Below are positions 10,537-19,795 of a DNA stretch of 64,000 nt, in pieces. Source of the stretch: Palsa-504 sp963769715 (lineage in GTDB: Bacteria > Actinomycetota > Actinomycetes > Streptosporangiales > Streptosporangiaceae); NCBI GenBank assembly GCA_963769715.1, contig CAVYNE010000046.1, positions 118,883 through 182,882 of the forward strand. Direction: 5' to 3'. Made by a program: the position numbers and the translations under genes. The stretch's first letter is position 1. Every line of letters starts with the position of its first letter. The notes under the pieces were generated by a model that saw only the letters and a list, made by a program, of their open reading frames with translations, made no database searches and was not told the origin of the DNA.

Positions 10537-12279
10537 TTATGGCTTGCCACCGTCGGCGGCCGTGTACATACCGTAATGCGCTGTATCATAACGGGAAGGG
10601 TGCTGATAGGCGCCAGTTGGGTCTTTCAAATCACGCTCGATCCGCACGACCGTGCGCTTGCCTTCACAGACCAGGGTGACCGCACCTGTTTCGCCGCTTC
10701 GCGGCTTGCCATGAAGCGCGAATGTCCATGAGAAGCGCGCCGCCTGGTCGTCGCCGATCTGCATCTTCAGCCAATCATTGCGCACCCGTTCATTAGACGG
10801 GATCGGGTTGGTAATAGTCATGGAGAACGTGTTGCTCACTAGTTTGCCGGCATCGTCTTTCGTCTTTATATCGTACGTAATTGTCGTCGCCTCGTTGCCG
10901 AGGTTATCGACGGCGGCAGGGGATTCATCCTTGACGCTCCACTTCACCCAGTCTGCTGATTCTGGCACGTTCCGCCGCAGCAGGCGCGCATGACCGGTTC
11001 GATCGGTCTTACCGGGGACGTGGGTGAAGCCTCTTGCTGTGAAGCGGTACCGATGTGGCAACGTCATCGTCGTGGCACCAGCGATCGCCTTGCGCCAATT
11101 GATACCTGGGGCCGCGCCGTATGTGTTGGTCAAATCCTGCACGAGTTGCGCGCGGCTGCGCGCCTGCCTGGCAGGAGCGCCGGTCGACCAGTATTCAACC
11201 AGAAACTCCTGGGTCTTTTCCGACTTCCCCCTGCCGGAGAATTCGTAGCCCTGGAGATCCTTCGGTGCGTAGACGTCGGATTTGCCGCCGCTAAAGGCCT
11301 GGCTCAGCTCTTCCAACATCTTCGGATTGCGCCCGATAGCACAACCATGCACATTAATGTCCGTGTGAGAATCGACCACGCCGCCATCCACCTTGGGGAT
11401 GGCGCCGGCATTGATCTTTTCTTCGAGCTCCTCAGGTGACACGTTGTTCTGCGATCCTGCGGAGATCTTGATACCCATGCCTCCCTCCTCGTTGGCGTGC
11501 GTGACTAGGTTAACCTGACCCCAGCTTCGCTCGTTCCGAGGCGGGTGCTTTTGCAAGTAGCTCAGCACGTCGGTTAGCGTGCGCAGTTTGGTGACCAGAA
11601 CATCCGTGCGGCCGGGCTGGCGCCAGTATTCATGCGCCGACTTGTAGAATTTGTCAGTGTCCGGACCAAGGATGAAAGTGATTACTTTGCGGCTCATAGC
11701 CGCGGATAGCTTCGCTTCCTCCATCAACGAGCGGGGCAGATCGATGTCGGGATTGATACCTTTGGGCGGCAGGCGCAATTGGGTCGGGGAATTGGCCTCA
11801 TCCTCAGGAGCGCGCTGAAGGGCAGGCGGCCACGACGGAGCCTGACGCAGCAGAGTGGTCGCACTACCGCCGCGCGTGATTATATCGGCAACTGCGTCGG
11901 CGTGGCGCTCATGCGCATCCCCCGCCATTCCTGCCACGGATCGCGTCGTAGCCCCGCGCTGCTGGCTGACATGCGCGATTTCATGGGCCAATAGCCAGGG
12001 CGAGGGCTGCGCCGCGGCGAACACAATGTCGTTACCAGTGGTGAAGGCGCGGGCATGCAGGGCAGCGGCGGATCGCCGGGCCTCACTGTCCGTGTGGGTT
12101 CGGATCTGGCTGAAGTCAAAACCAAAGCGCGGTTCGAGCGCGTCACGCGTTTCGGCGTCGAGCGGGCGTCCTGGCGCCGACACCGACGGCACGGTGGCCG
12201 CGTGCTGCGCCGCAGACGGCTCGGCCGGTTGGGTCTGCTTCGGCCGGTGCGTCGCGGTCTTGCCGAGGAAAATGCTCAT
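10537..12279 (-). CDS. DUF4157 (eCIS core domain) protein, putative effector
   Basis: 580 residues from ATG 12279 (MSIFLGKTA); a longer frame to 12327 adds an unlikely leader. Residues about 38-107 are a DUF4157 domain: GRPLDAETRDALEPRFG, then FDFSQIRTHTD, and the HEIAH motif at 99-103, a metallopeptidase-like HExxH. Residues about 240-330 hold a hydrophobic strand ending in His261 (VNLVTHAN) and a second ending in Cys313 (DINVHGCAIG). This resembles the His/Cys dyad of caspase-like or CHAT/DUF4347-type folds; that reading is inference. The C-terminal about 200 residues look beta-rich. DUF4157 is strongly linked to eCIS and often heads effector-like proteins. The gene converges on the DUF4280 gene. 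Confidence 0.75.
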   Translation of the reverse strand: MSIFLGKTATHRPKQTQPAEPSAAQHAATVPSVSAPGRPLDAETRDALEPRFGFDFSQIRTHTDSEARRSAAALHARAFTTGNDIVFAAAQPSPWLLAHEIAHVSQQRGATTRSVAGMAGDAHERHADAVADIITRGGSATTLLRQAPSWPPALQRAPEDEANSPTQLRLPPKGINPDIDLPRSLMEEAKLSAAMSRKVITFILGPDTDKFYKSAHEYWRQPGRTDVLVTKLRTLTDVLSYLQKHPPRNERSWGQVNLVTHANEEGGMGIKISAGSQNNVSPEELEEKINAGAIPKVDGGVVDSHTDINVHGCAIGRNPKMLEELSQAFSGGKSDVYAPKDLQGYEFSGRGKSEKTQEFLVEYWSTGAPARQARSRAQLVQDLTNTYGAAPGINWRKAIAGATTMTLPHRYRFTARGFTHVPGKTDRTGHARLLRRNVPESADWVKWSVKDESPAAVDNLGNEATTITYDIKTKDDAGKLVSNTFSMTITNPIPSNERVRNDWLKMQIGDDQAARFSWTFALHGKPRSGETGAVTLVCEGKRTVVRIERDLKDPTGAYQHPSRYDTAHYGMYTAADGGKP

Positions 12280-12299
12280 CGCACGCAATTCTACACTCG

Positions 12300-12417
12300 C
12301 CCGCACGTCTTGCCGGTGTCCGCCCATGCGTGCTTGCTACGTCAACATGCCAGTGCATGTGGGGCCGGACAATCTCTGTAATCGCCCCGGACCAGCAACT
12401 CGTTTGGGGACGTGAAG
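12300..12417 (+). pseudogene. 3' fragment of a second PAAR-like (DUF4280) gene
   Basis: Reads PCVLATSTCQCMWGRT, then ISVIAPDQQLVWG, closely parallel to the end of the intact DUF4280 gene at 9851 (PCVLITSTCQCMWGGT, ISVVVPEQQLGMG). Nucleotide similarity to 10141-10234 is about 80% by eye. The stop codon has been lost and the frame runs on into antisense of the next gene. No start or N-terminal half is present. The divergence suggests an old or foreign copy rather than a fresh duplication. Confidence 0.75.
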
Positions 12418-12444
12418 ACTATTTCGCGTGGCTGGGGACTTCGA

Positions 12445-13682
12445 TCACCCGATCGCCGCGGGCGTCAAAGGTCCCGTTTCCTGTATCGACACGGATGAGG
12501 TACTTCCCGGTTTGCGGGGCGCTGGCCAGTGGATAGACGTCGCGGAAGCCGATTCGAGGCTCGTTGCGGCCAGCGGTTCCAGAGCCTGCCGATCGGCTGC
12601 TGCGACCAGGACCAGACGCTTTGCACCAGAGTCCTTCGGGGGGGTGATCGTGAAGTCGATCGCAGCCCCCGCCTCGTAGGACTCATGTGGACCGCCGTTG
12701 TACTTATAGGAAGACACCGGGGGGGCCGCCGGGGTGAGGTCCATAGCAATCTGCGGGGTCGTGACGCTTTGCCCTTTCACAGGAGCATGCGGAGCAAGCA
12801 CCCGGTCATAGTCTTCACGACTAGTGACATTGCTCGGAGGACTCAGATCAATGCCACCTTGAGCGTTCGGTCTAAGGGGCGGCGTGACAGCGGCCTCCGC
12901 TTTCTGGGCAAGGGTCTTATCATGCGGCCGGGCGGCGGGCACGCCGCCGAAAATCTTCTGGTCTCGTACCTTGTTCTCGACGTAATGCTCGACGTACCGC
13001 TTGATCGAACTGGGCTCAAGCGTCGGTGCTACCTTCGCACGCAGCACAGCGGCGACGATCCAGGACACGACCGTTTCACCGCCATCGAGCTGGAGCCCTC
13101 CCGCGGATGTCACCTTGACGTGCGCCGATAGGTACTTATCAAGGGCCGTTATGTCCGCCGGAAGCAGCTCCATCCGCAACGGTCCGACGAATGAGCCTCC
13201 CTGCGGCGATTCCGCCTGCATCTGCACGAGCGGGCCGGATGCTCTGAGGCTGGGCAGCCGATGCTCCGCCGCCGCATGGTCAGCGTCTTGTTCGAGTGCG
13301 CCTGCGGCTGGCCCGCAGAGGCTGATCCGCCGACTGCAGCGCGCTGCTGGACGACGTGCGCCAGTTCATGCATGAGCGTGCCCGGCCCGGCCTGGTGTCC
13401 CAGCACCACATGATCGCCCCAGGTCCAGCCGCGCGCCCCTAGCGCAGCCGCGGAGGCATGGGCGGCCGCATCGTCGTGCAGACGCACGCGGGCGAAGTCG
13501 GCACCAAACGCCCGCTCGGCCGACTCCCGCTCCCCGCGCGGCAGCGGCCGTCCGGGACGGTCACGTTCATGCGTCGCGTTGCCAGTTGCCAGTGCCTCTT
13601 CCGGCCGGGGGCGATCAGCCCGTGCGTTCCTGTACTCGCCAGTTTCCCGTACCGGTATTCTCGCGACCCGATCTGCGAACAT
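12445..13682 (-). CDS. second DUF4157 protein, frameshifted
   Basis: Starts at ATG 13682 with a near-perfect ribosome site (AAGGAGG at 13692-13698). The N-terminal part reads GRPLPRGERESAERAFG, then DFARVRLHDDAAAH, and the HELAHVVQQ motif, a clear DUF4157 domain. At about 13292-13300 the frame must slip by one base to continue as ALEQDADHAAAEHRLPSL and then through MELLPADITALDKYL to the stop at 12445. Restoring one base gives about 410 residues. The C-terminal part has no family I recognise. It may be a broken effector or carry a sequencing error. It lies 231 bp from the divergent DUF4157 gene at 13913, so the two may share a promoter region. Confidence 0.7.
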
Positions 13683-13912
13683 GGCAATACCTCCTTGAGT
13701 CGCTTTCCGTATCACTGATCAATACGCAGGCGACACGGATCGACCCGCTCTTAGCATAAGCCAGGGCGGTGGCGGCCGGCAGTGCAGCCGGGCTGGTCCG
13801 ACCACGGCGATCGTCGCCGGAGACGCTGCGCTCAATTCAGTGGAACCGCCGGATGCTGCCCTCTTCACTGGTAAACGAATCAATGGGATAATGCAGAGAA
13901 GGGGGACAACGT

Positions 13913-16780
13913 ATGCCCGTTCATGCCCAGCCGCTGGATACCGCGACCTCACAACGACTGAGGTCCGCCCGAACGGACGACCTCCACCCCACCGCGCATT
14001 TTGCGGCAGCTGGCCGCAGGGACGCCATCGGTGGTGGCCACGTCCCCGATCTGCAGCGAATGACGGGCAACTCGGACGTCACGGCGCCTCAGGACTTCGA
14101 GCAGTCGCCGGTTCTCGAGGTTATCGGCTCGGGTGGGGGGCGACCTCTTGAGCCAGAAGTGCGCGCCGACATGGAGGCCAGGCTCGGCCATGACTTCTCG
14201 CGTGTGCGTGTCCATGACGACGACCGGGCGGCACACTCCGCAGCCACGGTGAACGCGCGTGCCTATACTGTCGGCTCGGACGTCGTCTTTGGCAGAGGCG
14301 GCTATGACCCGGCTACGCCGGAGGGCAAGCTCACCCTCGCGCACGAACTCACCCACGTCATTCAGCAGGGCCAAGGACCGGTCGACGGCACCTGGGCAGC
14401 GGGCGGCCTTCGGATCAGCAAGCCCGGTGATCGTTCCGAACGTTCGGCGGCGGCGACCGCCGAGAAGGCGGTCGGGGCGCCCGCTCCCGCTATGCGCGGG
14501 CTCCGCCCGGGTTCGCACGGCATGGGCGGTCGCGCCTTGCGCAGCAGGCAGAGCTCCTCCAGTAGCCGGTCGGCCATGGCCGTGCTTCAGCGTCAGGTGG
14601 GCAATGCACCGCAGGACGCCAAGCACCCTGAGAACTTCCCCACCTATGAGGGCTGGCTGGGCTCTTTCGGCTCGCTGCCGACGTTTACCTCGAAGGATGG
14701 AAATATCCCGGAGAGCGGACGCCCCCTCCCGCCGGGCTTCGAGAGAGCCGGGGGGTTCAAGGTGCTGGGGGGCGACGCGGCGACGCCGGCTGACAAAGCA
14801 CCCGATCCCATCGATCGGCGCAGCGGGGACGCGTTCATCGACCATCCCACAGACGCCTGGGTTCGAGCGAACCTGCCTGAGGAACTGCGCCGGACGGCAT
14901 ACCAATTGCCCGCGGACTGCGCCGACATAGCAGTGATCCTGCGGCACGTGTGGTTGTTCGCCCACCATCGCAGCGAGCAGTACGGGCGGTTCACCGTCGG
15001 ATTCAAGGCCGGCGAGTCAGACGATGCGCGCAGCGCACGGGTGGGACACGACATCGCAGGGATCGATACCCCGCAGGTGCCGATGATGGTCAATCCGTAC
15101 GCCAACGCCGCGGGCCAGCCCTTGCGCAGCTTCAAGGACCTGACGCCGCTGCTGCATCCCGGTGACATTCTGCTCTGGGCCCACCACGAAGGCCCAGAAG
15201 GCAAGCCGCCCGACCCCACCCGGCCGCGCACAGGCGGGCACACGCAGACGATCGAGAGCATCGATCGGTCGGGCGGCAAGATCACGAAGATAGTGGCGCT
15301 GCAAGGCAACCAGCCGCTGCCCAAGGAGACCGGCGGAGCCCTGCGCCACACCCCGGGCAGGCGCATCGAAGTCAGCGAGCTGACCCACTTTAAGGACTTG
15401 ACACTGCCCGCGAGGAGAGTGGGGAAGAGAGAAATTCCAGCCGAGCAGGTATGGGACAAGGGAGACGGGCATACGACCCTGGTGGTTGCGGGGCCACCGA
15501 AGTCCGGCGAGCGGCCCGCCGCGAAGCGGGAGCACGGCGAACTGGTGCGTCATCTGGCCGATTGGCTCGCCGCGATCGCCGCGGCTCCCCGGAACCGGCT
15601 GGTGGGGGTGTTCGAGGCCTCGATGCGCGAGGCGCAGGCGATGCTGGAACGCGGCGACCCGCCTTCGCAGGTCGAGGGCGAAGCGCGCTCGCTAGGGCAC
15701 GCGACCCGCGTGCGCCTGGGCAGATTGGACGCCCGACCCGGGAAGACGCCCGGCGCGCCTGACCCAGCCACGGCTGAAAGCATCCGGGCCACGCTCAGTG
15801 TCCTGCGCACCGGACACGGCAGCACGGCTGCGGGTGCTGTAGCCAAGGTCTTCACGGCGGTCTCCGAGGCGTTCGAGGCGACCGTGCCACAGCCCGGCTG
15901 GTCTAAGGCGGGGCCGAGCAACGTCAACGTCGGCGAGCGACTGGTTGACCACACGCGCCGAATCCCGCTAGAAGGGCTGCCGGGAACCGGTCAGGCCATC
16001 GTTGTCCTGCCGGCCTCGGTCACTGGCGGCCCGCAGCCCGTCGATGTCCTCCTGCACTTCCACGGCCGCAACGCCGGCTACAAGACGGCCCGGGACATCA
16101 GCGTGGACGAGATCGAGGCGCAGTTGGAGGGCAGTAAGCGGCGCATGCTGGCGGTGCTGCCGCAGGGAAACGCACTCGCGGAGTTCGGCCCGTTCGATGC
16201 CGACACCTACCTCGCCGCCGTGTTCGCCGCCCTGACCACGATGAAGATCTGGTCACCGACACCGCCTAGGGGCTCGGTCACGCTGTCCGGACACAGCGGC
16301 GGCGGGAAGGTAGCCGCGGACGTCGCGACCGGCTGGCCTGCGCCGGGCGTCGCGGAGCTCACACTCTTCGACGGCATCAATGGGCCGGCCGAACTGACCG
16401 CGCTCGAGAACTGGGTCCGCGGCCAGCTCGACCATGCTGCGGACAAACTCCGCGTTCCAGCGACGAAGGGACTCTCGGCTAGGGAAGACGAAGTACTGAA
16501 GGCCGTCCCGCGCCTGCGCGCCTACCACCACGGCTCGGCGGCAGCACGAGCCAGCCGGCGGAAGCTGGACTATCCCGGATTGCACGCCACGCTTCGGACG
16601 ACCATCGCTACGTGGTTCAGCGACCATGGCGCTGAGCTCAGCCCGCACGCCGAGAAGGAGTTGCGGGCGCATTTCGTGGTGATGGCGACAGGCGGACGCG
16701 ACCACGACCGCATGGTAGGGGGCCAGTCGGGAGCCGGCTCAGGTACCGGTGCGCTTCAAGACGCCCTGACCCCCAGGTGA
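13913..16780 (+). CDS. multidomain DUF4157 protein with NlpC/P60-like and hydrolase regions
   Basis: 955 residues, ATG 13913 behind AAGGGGGAC. Residues about 77-153 are DUF4157 (GRPLEPEVRADMEARLG, then SRVRVHDDD, HELTH at 144-148). Residues about 325-460 contain DCADIAV (Cys336), PGDILLW (about 416-422) and GGHTQT (His443), the order and spacing of an NlpC/P60- or CHAP-like cysteine hydrolase. Residues about 690-940 look like an alpha/beta-hydrolase: LLHFHGRN at 713-720 (oxyanion-hole type), GHSGGG with Ser795 as likely nucleophile, and a late RDHDR. No signal peptide is present. With its eCIS neighbours it is best read as a large particle-delivered effector. The two enzyme regions are motif-level calls. 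Confidence 0.72.
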   Translation: MPVHAQPLDTATSQRLRSARTDDLHPTAHFAAAGRRDAIGGGHVPDLQRMTGNSDVTAPQDFEQSPVLEVIGSGGGRPLEPEVRADMEARLGHDFSRVRVHDDDRAAHSAATVNARAYTVGSDVVFGRGGYDPATPEGKLTLAHELTHVIQQGQGPVDGTWAAGGLRISKPGDRSERSAAATAEKAVGAPAPAMRGLRPGSHGMGGRALRSRQSSSSSRSAMAVLQRQVGNAPQDAKHPENFPTYEGWLGSFGSLPTFTSKDGNIPESGRPLPPGFERAGGFKVLGGDAATPADKAPDPIDRRSGDAFIDHPTDAWVRANLPEELRRTAYQLPADCADIAVILRHVWLFAHHRSEQYGRFTVGFKAGESDDARSARVGHDIAGIDTPQVPMMVNPYANAAGQPLRSFKDLTPLLHPGDILLWAHHEGPEGKPPDPTRPRTGGHTQTIESIDRSGGKITKIVALQGNQPLPKETGGALRHTPGRRIEVSELTHFKDLTLPARRVGKREIPAEQVWDKGDGHTTLVVAGPPKSGERPAAKREHGELVRHLADWLAAIAAAPRNRLVGVFEASMREAQAMLERGDPPSQVEGEARSLGHATRVRLGRLDARPGKTPGAPDPATAESIRATLSVLRTGHGSTAAGAVAKVFTAVSEAFEATVPQPGWSKAGPSNVNVGERLVDHTRRIPLEGLPGTGQAIVVLPASVTGGPQPVDVLLHFHGRNAGYKTARDISVDEIEAQLEGSKRRMLAVLPQGNALAEFGPFDADTYLAAVFAALTTMKIWSPTPPRGSVTLSGHSGGGKVAADVATGWPAPGVAELTLFDGINGPAELTALENWVRGQLDHAADKLRVPATKGLSAREDEVLKAVPRLRAYHHGSAAARASRRKLDYPGLHATLRTTIATWFSDHGAELSPHAEKELRAHFVVMATGGRDHDRMVGGQSGAGSGTGALQDALTPR

Positions 16781-16822
16781 GCACCTAACGGGCCGGGTGT
16801 TACGTCGGGCTGGCCGCGGCCG

Positions 16823-16948
16823 TCACTGGCCGGTACCGGTCGCGCCCGGCTGCGGCGGGTCACGCCGGAGCGGGCGGAGCAGCCACCACGAGGTGAAGAA
16901 CACCCCGACAATGAGCATGCCGATGCCCATCCACAGGTTGATGTTGAT
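16823..16948 (-). pseudogene. C-terminal tail of a lost membrane protein
   Basis: Reads NINLWMGIGMLIVGVFF, then TSWWLLRPLRRDPPQPG and a stop: one strong transmembrane helix followed by a short basic, Pro-rich tail. The sequence joins directly to the transposase remnant ending at 16950, so the rest of this membrane protein appears to have been replaced by the insertion. Family unknown. Confidence 0.4.
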
Positions 16949-16949
16949 C

Positions 16950-17690
16950 GAGGACCGCGTCGAACGATGCGGTGAACTGCCCGGCCCGGTCGCGGACCAG
17001 GAACCGGAAGCCCGCGGCCCGGTCACCGAGGTCCATCAGGAGATTCCGGATCTGCTGGGTGGTCCACGATGCGTCCGGGTGCGCGGTGATCCCCAGGATG
17101 TGCACGTAGCGGCTGCCGACCTCATCACGAACAGGCAGTACGAGCGCGGGAGGGTCACCGCGCAGTCCACCCGGAAGAAGCCGGCGGCGAGCATCGTCGC
17201 GGCTTGCGCGTGGAGGAACTGCCGCCAGCTCGTATCGGTGCGCCGCCTCGGAGCCGGCGGGATCCGCAGCGCCCGGAGGACCCGGCGGATCGTGGGCGCG
17301 CCGGCCCGGTGGCCGAGCTTGAGCAGCTCGCCCTGGATCCGCTGGTACCCCCAGCCGCTGTTCCCGGTGGCGAGCCGCCCGATCAGCGCGGCAATCTCCA
17401 CGCTGACCGGCGGAGATAGGCCCGCTTCCGGGTGACCAGGCGGCGGTGCCACCGCAGCACGGTTCCAGGCGTGACCAGCCGGTGCGCCCGCAGCCTTCCG
17501 GGCAGGATCCGGATCAGCGCGGCGAGGACCGCGAGGCCGGCCCAGTCCAGCCGGGGCCGCGGAGTGGCGCGGCGCAGCACGGCGACCTCGTGCCGCAGCA
17601 CCAGCAGTTCCGCGTTTTTCGACGCCGATGAGCGGCCGAGCAGGACCAGCCAGCCGCAGACCCGGATGAAGATCAGATAGAGCAAAACGG
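16950..17690 (-). pseudogene. decayed rve-type integrase/transposase
   Basis: Three frames give successive pieces of one protein: NAELLVLRHEVAVLRR with PGTVLRWHRRLV (N-terminal helix-turn-helix part), then GNSGWGYQRIQGELLKLGH and DTSWRQFLHAQA, then ILGITAHPDASW with FRFLVRDRAGQF. This is the order in the integrase-core transposases common in actinomycetes. At least two frameshifts are needed. The C-terminus, with the last catalytic acid, is missing beyond FDAVL, where unrelated membrane-protein sequence begins. It is inactive. Confidence 0.75.
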
Positions 17691-17817
17691 AGGGACACGG
17701 GCGATCATCATGGCCTACCGCTGACACATGGCGCATCGCTGCAGCTCACAGGCCAGCAGACTGCTGGCACCCCACAACGTCTTGATGAGCAAGGGCACCT
17801 CGGCGTTCGCGCTGGGG

Positions 17818-19605
17818 TCAGCTGGTGGCTGCGCCGTAACGGCGTCGCCGTCGGGCGTACTCGGCGATGGCGTCCCACAGGTCGCGGCGGTCGACGTCTG
17901 GCCAGAGGCTGGTGGTGAAGTACAGTTCGGCGTAGGTGCAGTGCCAGGGGAGGAAGTTGGATGTGCGCTGCTCGGCGCCGGTGCGCCAGAGCAGGTCCAC
18001 GTCGGGCAGGTCGGGCAGCGGGAGGCGGCGCGCGAACTCGCCCTCGGTGATCTGCCCGGGGTCCAGGTCGCCCGCGAGGACGCTGCGTGCGACGGCGGCG
18101 GCTCCGTGCAGGATCTCGGCGCGGCCGCCGTAGTTCACGCACAGGGTGAGTGTCAGGGTGCGCTGGTCCCGGCTGGCGGTTTCGTTGCGGCGCAAGGTCT
18201 GCACGAGCTCCCGCGGCAGCCGGTCGGGGTAGCCCAGCCAGCGGAGCCGGACGCCGTGGTCGAGGTAGGGGGCCGTGCGCAGTTCCTCGTCGAGCATCGC
18301 GAACAGCCGGGTGACCTCGCCGGCGTCCCGCTTCCAGTTCTCGGTCGAGAAGGCGTACAGGGTGAGGTGGGACAGCCCGATCTCCAGGGCGCCGTGGACG
18401 ACGTCGTGCACGGCCTGGATGCCGGCGCGGTGTCCCTCGGGACGAGGCAGGCCGCGCTGCTGCGCCCAGCGGCCGTTGCCGTCCATGATGACCGCGACGT
18501 GCCGCGGTATCCGGCCGGCGGCGATCCGGGGGGCCCGGACGCCGTCCGCGCGCAGCCGCGGGGGCAGGACCTGGCCAGGCGGCGGCCCGGCGGGCCCGGG
18601 CGGGGCCGGCAGCGGCCGGGCCGCAGGCGGCCCGCTGAGCGTCGTCAGCTTCCAGGCCAGGGCGGTCTTGATCCGGGCAGGCGCGAGGACCCGCCACCGG
18701 GTGATCCGCCCGGGCTCGGGTGAGGCGTACAGCAGGCCGGGCCCGGCCGCGGCGATCGCGTCGAGCCGGGCCAGGAACACGCGGCTGGCGGCCGCGAGCA
18801 AGATGGCCGGCCCCGGGTGCCACCCGGCGCCGAGGCCGGGCTGGTCCACCCAGCGCCGGGCCGTGCTGACCAGGTGCGCCAGGACGCCTTGCACGGGCAT
18901 CGTCCACCGCCGCCGGGGCAGGTCCTCGGCGGCGCCGGGAAAGCGGTCCAGGACCTCGGCCGGGATCGTGAGCCGCCGCCCGCCCAGATCCCCGGGCAGG
19001 TCGGCCAGATCATCGGTCAGCTGGACGCCGTCCAGGAACCGTGCGATCGCCTCGCCGTGCCGCAGCGCGAACGACATGTCCACGCCGGCCCGGTCCAGCA
19101 GGACCAGGATCTGCCTGGCCCACGCGCTGTCCATCCCCCGCGCCCTCGCCCGCCAGTCGTCCCAGGTGAGCAGGGGGGCGGGATGCACGTCGCCGGCCAG
19201 CACCCCGAACGAGGCCCGCAGGTCAGCCACGTCCAGTCCCCACCGCACGATGGTGTCGGCCAGGGCCCGGCGGACCATGTCGGTGCTGGTCCCCGCCGCC
19301 AGCTCGGCGTCCAGGGCACTCACCCACGCCCGCACCCCCGCGGCGCGCTCCGCCGGGTGCCCCGCGCCGGAGTCGGCGATGTCATCCACCGCCGCCAGCG
19401 CCGCCCACAGCGCCCAGCAACCAGGCCACACCATCCGCGGCATCAAAGCCGTCAACGCGTAGATCGCCGGATCACGTTCACGTACCGTGCGCCGGCACCA
19501 GCGGTACGCGTCCCCCAGTCCCGGCCGGCCCGCGCCGTCTGCCCGGCCATCATCCCCGCGCAGGGGCGCCGCCCAAGGCGGCAACCGGCGTCCAGCGATC
19601 ATCAT
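17818..19605 (-). CDS. fusion of squalene/phytoene synthase-like and cis-prenyltransferase domains
   Basis: One 595-residue frame. Residues about 30-310 resemble trans-isoprenyl (squalene/phytoene) synthases: RERDPAIYALTALMP, a first Asp motif DDIAD at 74-78 and a second DDLAD at 198-202 followed by LTIPAEVL. A Pro/Ala linker (about 325-360) leads to a complete UppS-type cis-prenyltransferase: VIMDGNGRWA (372-381), GHRAG, YAFSTENWKR, and RTGAEQRTSNFL (541-552). All expected substrate-binding motifs are present in both halves. The product could be a polyprenyl diphosphate extended and then condensed, but the substrate is unknown. Ribosome site GGAGG is almost touching ATG 19605; ATG 19602 is equally likely. 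Confidence 0.82.
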   Translation of the reverse strand: MMIAGRRLPPWAAPLRGDDGRADGAGRPGLGDAYRWCRRTVRERDPAIYALTALMPRMVWPGCWALWAALAAVDDIADSGAGHPAERAAGVRAWVSALDAELAAGTSTDMVRRALADTIVRWGLDVADLRASFGVLAGDVHPAPLLTWDDWRARARGMDSAWARQILVLLDRAGVDMSFALRHGEAIARFLDGVQLTDDLADLPGDLGGRRLTIPAEVLDRFPGAAEDLPRRRWTMPVQGVLAHLVSTARRWVDQPGLGAGWHPGPAILLAAASRVFLARLDAIAAAGPGLLYASPEPGRITRWRVLAPARIKTALAWKLTTLSGPPAARPLPAPPGPAGPPPGQVLPPRLRADGVRAPRIAAGRIPRHVAVIMDGNGRWAQQRGLPRPEGHRAGIQAVHDVVHGALEIGLSHLTLYAFSTENWKRDAGEVTRLFAMLDEELRTAPYLDHGVRLRWLGYPDRLPRELVQTLRRNETASRDQRTLTLTLCVNYGGRAEILHGAAAVARSVLAGDLDPGQITEGEFARRLPLPDLPDVDLLWRTGAEQRTSNFLPWHCTYAELYFTTSLWPDVDRRDLWDAIAEYARRRRRYGAATS

Positions 19606-19795
19606 CCTCCAGTATCCCGGCAGTCAGGCCGGACGCGTGACGGACTGCCGCGCCAGCGGGACCAGCACCGCAATCACCCCCAGCCCGAGGGCAGCTGTGT
19701 GCCGCTCAAGCTAGTCCGCGGCCAGGCCGCCCCCCGCGGCCCCGGCCGGCCGTCATCCGGGAGAGCCTGCAAGGCGTCCTGCCCGTGCCGGTTCT

